8,464 bases of DNA, taken from contig CATYXQ010000068.1 of NCBI GenBank assembly GCA_958414825.1, positions 1 to 8,464 of the forward strand, read 5' to 3'. Shown one piece after another: positions 1 to 6,533 of the stretch (positions within the stretch are counted from its first letter, which is position 1; each line of letters begins with the position of its first letter). Made by a program: the position numbers and the translations under genes. The stretch comes from an uncultured Eubacteriales bacterium (GTDB lineage: Bacteria > Bacillota > Clostridia > Oscillospirales > CAG-272). Under the pieces are notes generated by a model. That model worked only from the letters and a program-made list of their open reading frames with translations. It did no database searches and was not told where the DNA came from.

Positions 1-726
1 ATCGGAGACAAACCTCGGTTGATTCTATTAAATAAAGCTTCTCTTGCCGATCCGGTCGTAAGCGGCGCATGGCGGCGCTATTTTGAAAAAGAAAATGAGA
101 ACTGCCTTTTAGTAGACTGCATAACCGGAGAAGGACTGCGCGCCATTGATTCGGTCGTTGCAGAAATTCTAAAGGACAAGCTCAAGCGCTGGAATGAAAA
201 AGGAATGACCGGGAAAAAAATCCGAGCCATGGTCGTCGGCATCCCGAATGTCGGGAAATCTTCTTTTATCAATCGTCTTGCCGGTACGAAAAAAGCCAAA
301 GTAGAAGACCGTCCCGGCGTCACCATGACCAAACAGTGGATCTCCACTTCAATCGGCCTTGAGCTTTTGGATATGCCCGGCGTTCTCTGGCCGAAATTTG
401 AAGAAAAGAAAGTCGGCGAAAATCTGGCCATGACCGGCGCTATAAAAGATCAAATTTTAGATATTGAAGAAATCGCTATGCTACTCTGCGGCAGACTGCG
501 CGCACTTGCCAAGGATCAGTTTGCCGCGCGCTACAAACTGACGCCCGAAGAAAACTGGTTGGATTTGGATGTATATGATCTGTTTGAATTAGTCGGAAAA
601 AAACGCGGATTTCTGATGTCCGGCGGTGTCGTCAACCATGAACGCACGGCGAAAATGCTTCTTCTGGAATTTCGCCGCGCCGAAATCGGACGAATTTCGC
701 TGGAAATCCCCAAAGTAAATAGGTGA
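1..726 (+). CDS. rbgA: Ribosome biogenesis GTPase RbgA (YlqF), 5'-truncated by the window edge
   Basis: This is a circularly permuted GTPase that acts late in 50S ribosomal subunit assembly in the cytoplasm. The reading frame is open from base 1 (IGDKPRLILLNK...), so the gene starts upstream. The visible 241 residues compare with about 280 in Bacillus subtilis RbgA, so roughly 40 N-terminal residues are missing. Motifs appear in the permuted order G4-G5-G1-G2-G3: an NKxD-like NKAS at 31-42, the P-loop GIPNVGKSS at 238-264, the RPGVT switch just after it, and DMPG at 370-381 followed by VLWPKFE, which is typical of RbgA. The rest is the helical C-terminal domain expected to contact rRNA. The G4 aspartate is replaced by serine, which is unusual. 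The TGA stop lies inside the ribosome binding site of rnhB, 4 bases before its ATG, suggesting translational coupling. The identity is firm; the effect of the NKAS change is unknown. Confidence 0.95.
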   Translation: MGDKPRLILLNKASLADPVVSGAWRRYFEKENENCLLVDCITGEGLRAIDSVVAEILKDKLKRWNEKGMTGKKIRAMVVGIPNVGKSSFINRLAGTKKAKVEDRPGVTMTKQWISTSIGLELLDMPGVLWPKFEEKKVGENLAMTGAIKDQILDIEEIAMLLCGRLRALAKDQFAARYKLTPEENWLDLDVYDLFELVGKKRGFLMSGGVVNHERTAKMLLLEFRRAEIGRISLEIPKVNR

Positions 727-730
727 TACA

Positions 731-1339
731 ATGCTGACATTTGATTATGAACTCACTTTGATAAACGAAGGCTATGCCCGTGTCTGCGGTGTAGACGAAG
801 CAGGACGCGGGCCGCTTGCCGGTCCTGTCGTTGCCGCCGCCTGCATTCTTCCGACAGACTGCGTAATCGAAGGTCTCAATGATTCCAAAAAACTATCCGA
901 AATCAAACGCGAAAAACTGTTTGATCAAATCCGTACATGCGCGGTATCCTATTCTATCGCTTCGGCCTCTAATGAAGAAATCGACCGGCTGAATATTCTG
1001 AACGCAACTATGCTCGCTATGGCGCGCGCTATAGAAGGTCTTACGATTCCCGCAGATTTTGCCATTGTGGACGGTAACTGTGTGCGCAATTTCCCGATTC
1101 CCGCTATGACCATCGTAAAAGGAGACGCAAAATCTCCCTCCATCGCCGCCGCATCGATTCTGGCCAAAGTGACCCGAGACCGGTATTGCCTTGAAATGGA
1201 TGCGCAATACCCGGAATATAATTTCAAAAAACACAAAGGATACCCGACTAAAGAACATCGGGAACTTCTGCAAAAGTACGGGCCGTGTCCTCTGCATCGC
1301 CAAAGTTTTTTGCGATGCGTACAGGGAAAAAAGCTATGA
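731..1339 (+). CDS. rnhB: Ribonuclease HII
   Basis: RNase HII cuts the RNA strand of RNA:DNA hybrids and incises at single ribonucleotides left in DNA, starting ribonucleotide excision repair. The protein has 202 residues, close to the 198 of E. coli RnhB. The four metal-binding acidic residues of the family are visible: D22 and E23 in VDEAGRGPLAGP, D114 in IVDGN, and D132 in KGDAKSPSIAAAS. The GRG motif (25-27), which senses the ribonucleotide 2'-OH, is present. So is the conserved tyrosine Y171 in HKGYPTKEH. The ATG at 731 is preceded by AGGTGA at 721-726, which overlaps the rbgA stop. The 3' end overlaps the next start by four bases (ATGA). Placement directly after rbgA is a common Firmicutes arrangement. 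Nothing is missing or unusual in the protein. Confidence 0.97.
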   Translation: MLTFDYELTLINEGYARVCGVDEAGRGPLAGPVVAAACILPTDCVIEGLNDSKKLSEIKREKLFDQIRTCAVSYSIASASNEEIDRLNILNATMLAMARAIEGLTIPADFAIVDGNCVRNFPIPAMTIVKGDAKSPSIAAASILAKVTRDRYCLEMDAQYPEYNFKKHKGYPTKEHRELLQKYGPCPLHRQSFLRCVQGKKL

Positions 1340-1713
1340 TTCTTCCGGGAAGCGCCGCCGCAACCGGTAAAAAAGGGGAAAAGCTCGCGGCAGAATATCT
1401 GCGCAGCCGGGGTTACAAAATCCTTGCGCGCAATATACGGAGCGCGCACGGCGAGATTGACATAATTGCAGAAAACCGGGAATATCTTGTTTTTGCGGAA
1501 GTGAAGACGAGGACAGATAATCCGGAATATTTTGCAAATTACGGCTTCCCTGCCGAAGCGGTAAACAAACAAAAACAACGCCATATCATTTATACCGCCG
1601 AAGTTTTTCTTCAAAAATACCCGGTCGAAAAAGCTATACGCTTTGACGTAATTGAGGTGCTTCTCGGCGTCAAAGTCCGATTCAATCACATTGAAGATGC
1701 ATTTCGTCTCTGA
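1336..1713 (+). CDS. YraN / UPF0102 family protein, predicted nuclease fold
   Basis: This 125-residue protein belongs to the YraN/UPF0102 family, which has a restriction-endonuclease-like fold but no settled function. Family landmarks are visible: GEKLAAEYL (14-22), GYKILARNIR (26-35), GEIDIIA (39-45), VFAEVKTR (52-59) and IRFDVIEV (101-108). Residues E15, D42, E55 and K57 are laid out like a PD-(D/E)XK metal-dependent nuclease site. I chose the ATG at 1336, which overlaps the rnhB stop as ATGA and has ACAGGG about nine bases upstream. An in-frame ATG at 1315 has no ribosome binding site and would only extend into rnhB, adding residues upstream of the family's usual N-terminus. Overlap with rnhB suggests coupled translation and possibly a related nucleic-acid role, but that is inference. 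Confidence 0.93.
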   Translation: MILPGSAAATGKKGEKLAAEYLRSRGYKILARNIRSAHGEIDIIAENREYLVFAEVKTRTDNPEYFANYGFPAEAVNKQKQRHIIYTAEVFLQKYPVEKAIRFDVIEVLLGVKVRFNHIEDAFRL

Positions 1714-1715
1714 AC

Positions 1716-1721
1716 AGGAGG
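1716..1721 (+). promoter_or_regulatory. Ribosome binding site that fixes a TTG start
   Basis: A perfect AGGAGG lies three bases after the YraN stop and seven bases before TTG at 1729. The next in-frame methionine of the dipeptidase comes more than 120 residues later, after the first zinc ligands. TTG is therefore the only credible start, and this site decides it. Confidence 0.85.
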
Positions 1722-1728
1722 AGAACGG

Positions 1729-2670
1729 TTGGAACTAAAACTATTTGACCTGCATTGCGACACGCCATATCGAATATACACCGAACATCAGCCTCTGAAA
1801 TCCAATTCTTTTCATATTGCAATAGACAAAATTTCGAAATATAAAAAGTATGTTCAGATCGCCGCAATTTGGAGCGACAAGCGCAAAAGCGACGATGAGG
1901 CTTATTCGCTGTTCTGGCGTATTTTAAACAATTTTAAATGCGAGATCGAAAGCAATCGGCAAAGCGCCGCGATCTGCCGCACGTTCGGGGATCTGCAGCA
2001 GCTGCCTGATCATACCGCGGCTTTTTTTCTGGCTATAGAGGACGCGCGAATTCTTTCCGGAAATATCGAGCGTATTCACGAAGTGTATGATGCGGGCGTA
2101 CGCTTTATGTCTTTAAACTGGGCAGGAGAAAATGCGCTCGGCGGCGGATACGACACCAATTCCCCGCTTACTCACCTCGGACGAAGCGTAGTCAAAATGG
2201 CCTTTGATCTGGGAATCGCCATCGACGTTTCCCATTCCTCGCAAAGAGTAGTGGACGAAATTGTTGAGATGGCAATCTCTGCCCGACGGCCGATTCTGGC
2301 TTCACACTCCGACTCCAATACGATTGCCGTTCATCCGCGCAATCTGACCGATGAACAATTTATAAAAATCAAACGATGCGGCGGGATTGTCGGCATTTCG
2401 CTTGCGCGTGCCCACCTGTGCGGTAACGATACCTGCATTTCTTCGATTGCAAGCATTATTGAACATATTGAATATTTTCTCGGTCTGGACGGTCAACACA
2501 CCATCTGTCTCGGATGTGACTTTGACGGTATTGAAACGCTGCCGGAGGGTATTCACGGCATCGATCAGCTTGATCGTCTCGCCGACGCGATGTCGGCGCG
2601 TAATTTCAGCGACGAACTAATCCACGCGATTTTTTATCAAAACGCTTATAATTTTTTAAAAAAAATGTAA
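1729..2670 (+). CDS. Zinc dipeptidase, peptidase family M19 (renal/membrane dipeptidase type)
   Basis: Members of M19 are binuclear zinc enzymes that hydrolyse dipeptides, often tolerating a D-residue at the C-terminal side. The 313-residue protein shows the family ligands in order: H9 and D11 in FDLHCDTP, E104 in LAIEDARIL, H169 in IDVSHSS, H193 in ILASHSDSN, followed by HPRNLTDEQ (202-210), and D264 in GCDFDGIE. The region MSLNWAGENALGGG (127-140) is also typical. There is no signal peptide or membrane segment, so it should be cytoplasmic, unlike the GPI-anchored mammalian enzyme that named the family. The TTG start is backed by AGGAGG and by the catalytic motif beginning six residues in. 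It sits 15 bases after the YraN gene and 16 before thrC. Natural substrates cannot be read from sequence; recycling of peptide or cell-wall dipeptides is plausible. Confidence 0.93.
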   Translation: MELKLFDLHCDTPYRIYTEHQPLKSNSFHIAIDKISKYKKYVQIAAIWSDKRKSDDEAYSLFWRILNNFKCEIESNRQSAAICRTFGDLQQLPDHTAAFFLAIEDARILSGNIERIHEVYDAGVRFMSLNWAGENALGGGYDTNSPLTHLGRSVVKMAFDLGIAIDVSHSSQRVVDEIVEMAISARRPILASHSDSNTIAVHPRNLTDEQFIKIKRCGGIVGISLARAHLCGNDTCISSIASIIEHIEYFLGLDGQHTICLGCDFDGIETLPEGIHGIDQLDRLADAMSARNFSDELIHAIFYQNAYNFLKKM

Positions 2671-2686
2671 ATGGAAAGGTAAAATC

Positions 2687-4171
2687 ATGAAGTACAAAAG
2701 CACCAGAAGTGCAAATGATTCCTGCGGCGTTTCCGCCGCGCAGGCAATCAAACAGGGACTGGCCGCAGACGGCGGTCTGTTTATGCCGGAATTTATTCCC
2801 AAGCTGTCGTGTGACATGCTCGCGTCATTGGCTTCCAAAGACTATGTCGGCCGCGCCGTAGAGATTCTCTCTATGTTTTTGGATGATTATACCAAAGAGG
2901 AACTCACAAAAGACTGCGAAGCCGCTTACAGCGCGCAAAAATTTCCCGGCGGCGCTGCTCCGTGCGTGCAAATAGATAACAATATTCACGCGCTTGAACT
3001 CTGGCACGGTCCGACCTGCGCATTTAAAGACATGGCTCTGCAGATCATGCCTCGCCTTTTATGCCGCGCTCTGGATAAAACCGACGAAAAACGCACGGCA
3101 ATGATCCTTGTTGCCACCTCCGGCGATACCGGAAAAGCGGCGCTTGAGGGATATCGCGATCTGGAGAAAATCAAAATCAAAGTCTACTACCCTGTTGACG
3201 GCGTCAGCCGTGTGCAAAAACTGCAAATGGCAACACAGGGTGGCGACAATGTGGATGTCTGCGCCATACGCGGGAATTTTGACGACGCGCAAACCGGCGT
3301 GAAGCGCATTTTTGCAGATACTGCCACTGCAAAAGAACTCGATCATTGCGGGATTTTCCTTTCCAGCGCTAACTCTATCAACTGGGGACGTCTTGCTCCG
3401 CAGATTGTATACTATATCTCCGCATACTGCGATATGGTGCGTTCCGGCATAATTCAAATGGGCGAATTGATTGATGTCTGCGTACCGACCGGCAACTTCG
3501 GCAATATTTTTGCCGCCTATATTGCCAAGCAAATGGGGCTTCCGATTGGTACGCTGATCTGTGCTTCCAATCAAAATAATATTTTGACCGATTTTCTTGC
3601 TACCGGTACGTATGACCGCAACCGGCAGTTTTACACCACCATGTCGCCGTCCATGGATATTCTGATTTCGAGCAATCTGGAACGGCTCCTGTATCTGCTC
3701 GGCGGTGCTGAGAGAACCGCGCAATACATGCGCTCGCTTTCTGAAAGCGGAAGCTATACGCTGGACGCTGACATTAAAGCCGCAATCGATCAGGATTTTA
3801 AAGGTTATTTCTGCGATGAAGCAAACACCGCGCGAACCATAAAAGAAACCTTTGAAAAGTATCGCTATCTCTGCGATACGCACACCGCCGTCGGTTTGTA
3901 CTGTGCGAAAGAATACCAAAAGCAGACGAACAGTAAAAATCAATTGCTGCTTGCCTCTACCGCAAGCCCCTACAAATTTGCGAACGACGTATATACCGCT
4001 TTGACGGATACAACTGCCGAAAATGAACTGCGCGCGCTCACCGCACTCGCAGAATACACAAAAACCGATATCCCCGCCCCGCTGCGCGATCTTGACAAAC
4101 GTGTCGTGCGCTTTACAAAAACGATTGATGCAGCCGAAATGAACGCGGATGTGCTCGATTTTGCAATCTGA
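2687..4171 (+). CDS. thrC: Threonine synthase (PLP-dependent)
   Basis: This enzyme converts O-phospho-L-homoserine to L-threonine and phosphate, the last step of threonine synthesis. The protein has 494 residues, the size of the longer class that carries an N-terminal threonine-synthase domain (YKSTR near residue 3, GLAADGGLFMPE at 24-35). PLP-binding features are clear: K114 in GPTCAFKDMALQ is the expected Schiff-base lysine, ATSGDTGKAALEG (143-155) is a substrate/cofactor loop, SSANSINWGRLAPQ (226-239) is family-specific, and GNFGN (269-273) binds the PLP phosphate. The ATG at 2687 has AAAGG seven bases upstream. I saw no T-box, attenuator leader or other amino-acid control in the 16-base gap before it, so regulation, if any, must act further upstream. 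The only gene of threonine synthesis here, it is separated from hom and thrB. Confidence 0.96.
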   Translation: MKYKSTRSANDSCGVSAAQAIKQGLAADGGLFMPEFIPKLSCDMLASLASKDYVGRAVEILSMFLDDYTKEELTKDCEAAYSAQKFPGGAAPCVQIDNNIHALELWHGPTCAFKDMALQIMPRLLCRALDKTDEKRTAMILVATSGDTGKAALEGYRDLEKIKIKVYYPVDGVSRVQKLQMATQGGDNVDVCAIRGNFDDAQTGVKRIFADTATAKELDHCGIFLSSANSINWGRLAPQIVYYISAYCDMVRSGIIQMGELIDVCVPTGNFGNIFAAYIAKQMGLPIGTLICASNQNNILTDFLATGTYDRNRQFYTTMSPSMDILISSNLERLLYLLGGAERTAQYMRSLSESGSYTLDADIKAAIDQDFKGYFCDEANTARTIKETFEKYRYLCDTHTAVGLYCAKEYQKQTNSKNQLLLASTASPYKFANDVYTALTDTTAENELRALTALAEYTKTDIPAPLRDLDKRVVRFTKTIDAAEMNADVLDFAI

Positions 4172-4191
4172 TCGGCATATGGGAGAATACG

Positions 4192-4941
4192 ATGTCGATT
4201 TACACTATTGCAGATCTGCATCTTTCCATCGGCGCAGGCGTTGAAAAATCCATGGAAGTATTCGGCCGACGCTGGCAGGGATACACCGAAAAGCTGAAAA
4301 AAAACTGGTGTGCCGTGGTAGAACCCGATGATTCGGTCATTATTCCCGGAGATATTTCGTGGGCGCTCTGCCTTGCCGAGGCACTGGAAGATTTAAAATT
4401 TATCAACGCACTACCCGGAACGAAATATCTCGGAAAAGGCAATCATGATTTCTGGTGGACAACGCAGAAAAAAATGAATGAATTTTTCCAGGCAAACAAC
4501 CTGAATACGCTCCGGTTGATGCACAACTGTGCCTATGAAGCCGAAGGATATATCTTATGCGGTACGCGCGGGTGGTTTTATGACGATACCGCATCCGGAA
4601 TCCCCGACAATGCCGATTTTACAAAACTGGTCAACCGGGAAACACAGCGTCTGCGCCTCAGTCTCGAAGCTGCGCGCGCATTACAGGGAGCCTGCCGGAA
4701 GCCAATTTTGGTCTTTTTACATTTTCCGCCTGTCTGGAACGGATGCGTATGCAGTCCCTTTATAGAACTGCTTTCGGAATACGGTATTAAAAAGTGTTAT
4801 TTCGGACATATTCACGGCGCATATTATGCGCCGCCCAGCACTGAATATGCAGGGATCCGTTTTGTCATGGTTTCAGCCGATTACCTCAATTTTATTCCCC
4901 GCATTATTTCTCCGCCCGATTTTGATTCGTATATTGAATGA
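4192..4941 (+). CDS. Calcineurin-like metallophosphoesterase (COG1768-type predicted phosphohydrolase)
   Basis: The 249-residue protein carries the complete metal-binding set of the calcineurin-like phosphoesterase superfamily: D8 and H10 in IADLHLS, D54 in IPGDISW, N84 and H85 in GKGNHDFWW, H177 in FLHFPP, and H206 and H208 in FGHIHGA. These coordinate two metal ions for hydrolysis of a phosphoester. GDISWALCLAEALEDLKF and NHDFWWTTQKKM match my memory of the clostridial COG1768 group, whose substrate is unknown to me. There is no signal peptide, so it should be cytoplasmic. The ATG at 4192 has GGGAG six bases upstream and lies 20 bases after thrC, at the end of the first block. Substrates could be nucleotides, phosphoproteins or phospholipid precursors; the sequence does not decide. 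Confidence 0.9.
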   Translation: MSIYTIADLHLSIGAGVEKSMEVFGRRWQGYTEKLKKNWCAVVEPDDSVIIPGDISWALCLAEALEDLKFINALPGTKYLGKGNHDFWWTTQKKMNEFFQANNLNTLRLMHNCAYEAEGYILCGTRGWFYDDTASGIPDNADFTKLVNRETQRLRLSLEAARALQGACRKPILVFLHFPPVWNGCVCSPFIELLSEYGIKKCYFGHIHGAYYAPPSTEYAGIRFVMVSADYLNFIPRIISPPDFDSYIE

Positions 4942-4956
4942 ATTTTACAAAATTGC

Positions 4957-4985
4957 TTGACATTATTTAAATATCGAAGTAAAAT
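4957..4985 (+). promoter_or_regulatory. Sigma-A-type promoter for tig
   Basis: A perfect -35 box TTGACA (4957-4962) is followed by a 17-bp AT-rich spacer and a -10 box TAAAAT (4980-4985, five of six matches to TATAAT). Transcription should start near 4991-4993, giving a leader of about 37 bases with GGAGG at 5016-5020, eight bases before the tig ATG. The -35 begins 15 bases after the metallophosphoesterase stop, and no terminator separates them, so read-through from the upstream operon is also possible. I found no CtsR-type or CIRCE-type operator around it. Confidence 0.85.
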
Positions 4986-5028
4986 AATGGATGTGCATGA
5001 TAACAGAAGATTTTTGGAGGACATTTAA

Positions 5029-6477
5029 ATGAGTTTTAAGAAAGCCGAGAAACAGGAAACAAATGTATACGTCATTGAGTTTCAAATTGAGAAAGCGGAT
5101 TTTGATGCCGCAAATGACAAAGCGTTCCGCAAGAATGCAAAAAACATTAATATTCCCGGCTTCAGAAAAGGCAAGGCGCCTCGAAATATAATTGAAAAAA
5201 TGTACGGCAAAGGCGTATTCTACGAAGAAGCGGTAAACGACTGCCTGCCCGCCGCTTATGAAGACGCTGCAAAAGCCTCTGGTCTTGAAATCATCGGCCA
5301 ACCCGAATTTGACATTGTAACGATAGACGAAAACGGCGTCGCCATGACCGCCAAAGTCACCACCAAACCGGAAGTCAAAATTGACGGCTATAAGGGAATT
5401 AAGGTAACGAAAGATGTAAAGAGTGCAACAGCCGCAGACGTAAAAGCCGAGATCGAAAAGGTACGTGAGCGCAACAGCCGCGAAATTGAGGTCACCGACC
5501 GCACTGCAAAAAAAGACGATATTGTCAACATTGACTTTGATGGTTCTATTGACGGCAAAGCTTTTGATGGCGGAAAGGCTGAAGGACACAATTTGAAAAT
5601 CGGTTCCGGCGCGTTCATTCCCGGATTTGAGGATCAGATCATCGGTCACGCAATCGGTGATGAATTTGATGTAACCGTTACATTCCCCGAAGACTATCAC
5701 GCATCTGAACTTGCCGGAAAACCAGCCGTCTTTAAAGTCAAAGTAAACGGAATCAAGATTACCGAACTTCCTGCTCTGGATGATGAATTCGCAAAAGATG
5801 TATCGGAATTTGATACGTTTGATGAATATAAAGCGGATGTCAAGGCAAAAATTAACGAGAGAAATGAAAAAGCCGCCGACGCACAGGTGGATGAACAGCT
5901 GACCGATGCAGTGATTGATCTGCTCGAAGCGGAAATTCCGGAAGTCATGTACACTGCGGAAACCGAAAACTTTGTCCGCGATTACGACAACCGCCTGCGT
6001 ATGCAGGGACTTGACCTGAATACATACTTCAAGTATACGGGTCAGACATTGGATATGCTCCGTCAGCAGATGCGTCCGCAGGCTGAAAAACAGGTAAAGA
6101 TGCGCCTCGCGCTTGAAGCAATTGCAAAATTGGAAGCTTTGACGGCATCCGACGAAGAGATTGAAGAAGAGATCAGTAAGATCGCGCAAGCATATAACAT
6201 TGAAGCCGATCAGGTTAAAAATTCAATTTCAAATGAGGACATTGCAGCAGATATTGTCGTTAAGAAAGCATTCGATCTTGTAAAAGCAAACGCCTCCATC
6301 ACAAAAGCTGCAAAAAAGGCGACTAAAGAAAACACAAACGCCGAAGGTAGCACCGACGCCGAAAAAGCCACGGCAAAAAAAGCTGCAACCGCAAAATCCA
6401 CCGCTGAACCCAAAAAAGCCCCTGCCAAAAAAACTGTTGCAAAGCAAACGGCGAAAAAAGAAACTGAAGAAAAATAA
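5029..6477 (+). CDS. tig: Trigger factor (ribosome-associated chaperone and peptidyl-prolyl isomerase)
   Basis: Trigger factor docks at the polypeptide exit tunnel and shields nascent chains. Three domains are visible. The N-terminal ribosome-binding domain (about 1-115) holds the signature GFRKGKAP (44-51). The FKBP-type isomerase domain (about 155-243) includes VNIDFDGSIDGKAFDGG, FIPGFEDQIIG and VTVTFPEDY. A helical C-terminal chaperone domain runs from about 250 to 425. The 482 residues exceed the usual 430 or so because of a low-complexity tail at 426-482 with 16 Lys, 15 Ala and 9 Thr in 57 residues, likely disordered. The ATG at 5029 follows a strong TTTTTGGAGG site. Its own promoter lies just upstream, and clpP and clpX follow, the usual bacterial grouping. 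The tail starts after the chaperone domain is complete, so the core should be functional. Confidence 0.97.
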   Translation: MSFKKAEKQETNVYVIEFQIEKADFDAANDKAFRKNAKNINIPGFRKGKAPRNIIEKMYGKGVFYEEAVNDCLPAAYEDAAKASGLEIIGQPEFDIVTIDENGVAMTAKVTTKPEVKIDGYKGIKVTKDVKSATAADVKAEIEKVRERNSREIEVTDRTAKKDDIVNIDFDGSIDGKAFDGGKAEGHNLKIGSGAFIPGFEDQIIGHAIGDEFDVTVTFPEDYHASELAGKPAVFKVKVNGIKITELPALDDEFAKDVSEFDTFDEYKADVKAKINERNEKAADAQVDEQLTDAVIDLLEAEIPEVMYTAETENFVRDYDNRLRMQGLDLNTYFKYTGQTLDMLRQQMRPQAEKQVKMRLALEAIAKLEALTASDEEIEEEISKIAQAYNIEADQVKNSISNEDIAADIVVKKAFDLVKANASITKAAKKATKENTNAEGSTDAEKATAKKAATAKSTAEPKKAPAKKTVAKQTAKKETEEK

Positions 6478-6481
6478 ATTT

Positions 6482-6504
6482 GGGCGGGTACTTGCTACCC
6501 GCCC
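6482..6504 (+). terminator. Perfect 9-bp GC-rich hairpin between tig and clpP; partial terminator or mRNA 3'-end stabiliser
   Basis: GGGCGGGTA (6482-6490) and TACCCGCCC (6496-6504) pair perfectly around a five-base loop, starting four bases after the tig stop codon. No T-run follows on the + strand (TGCTATTCTG), so it is not a classic intrinsic terminator for tig. Read on the - strand the same stem is followed by an AT-rich tract (AAATTTATTTTTC), closer to a terminator for antisense transcription. Since I see no strong separate promoter for clpP, partial termination or protection of the tig message end is more likely than a full stop. The structure is certain; its role is not. Confidence 0.5.
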
Positions 6505-6533
6505 TGCTATTCTGACGAAAAGAGGTAAACAAT

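Noticed and set aside
19..21. TTG as a possible start of the first gene
   Set aside because: The frame is open to base 1 and the upstream residues (IGDKPR) continue the RbgA family sequence, so the gene is cut by the window edge.
1285..1335. Longer N-terminus for the YraN-family protein (starts at 1285 or 1315)
   Set aside because: No ribosome binding site precedes either, and the extra residues are only rnhB coding sequence read in another frame. The ATGA start at 1336 fits the family's N-terminus.
949..1689. 246-codon open frame on the - strand opposite rnhB and the YraN gene
   Set aside because: It spans two well-supported genes on the other strand and has low-quality, Cys/Arg/Phe-rich translation.
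2580..2598. 7-bp inverted repeat inside the dipeptidase gene
   Set aside because: Stems of this size are expected several times by chance in 8.5 kb, and the position is within coding sequence.
2647..2652. Perfect TATAAT ahead of thrC
   Set aside because: It lies in the AT-rich end of the dipeptidase gene with no -35-like box 16-18 bp upstream and no extended -10 TG. A weak promoter is possible but not supported.
3059..3943. 294-codon open frame on the - strand opposite thrC
   Set aside because: It lies wholly inside thrC, whose motifs are complete, and its translation shows no known domain.
4815..4833. 8-bp perfect inverted repeat with a three-base loop inside the metallophosphoesterase gene
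   Set aside because: A rough count gives about one such stem expected by chance in a window of this size, and it is explained by codons for the conserved GHIHG region and following residues.
4942..5028. CtsR or CIRCE heat-shock operators before tig (and in the tig-clpP gap)
   Set aside because: I looked for GGTCAAA direct repeats and the TTAGCACTC inverted repeat and found neither in 4942-5028 or 6478-6533.
4963..6189. 408-codon open frame on the - strand opposite tig
   Set aside because: It is the mirror of a highly conserved gene, has a Phe/Cys/Ile-rich composition typical of antisense translation, no recognisable motif and no ribosome binding site I could see.
6375..6433. Two A7 runs in the trigger factor tail as programmed slippage sites
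   Set aside because: They are explained by AAA-rich lysine codons, and I saw no stimulatory structure or alternative frame of interest.
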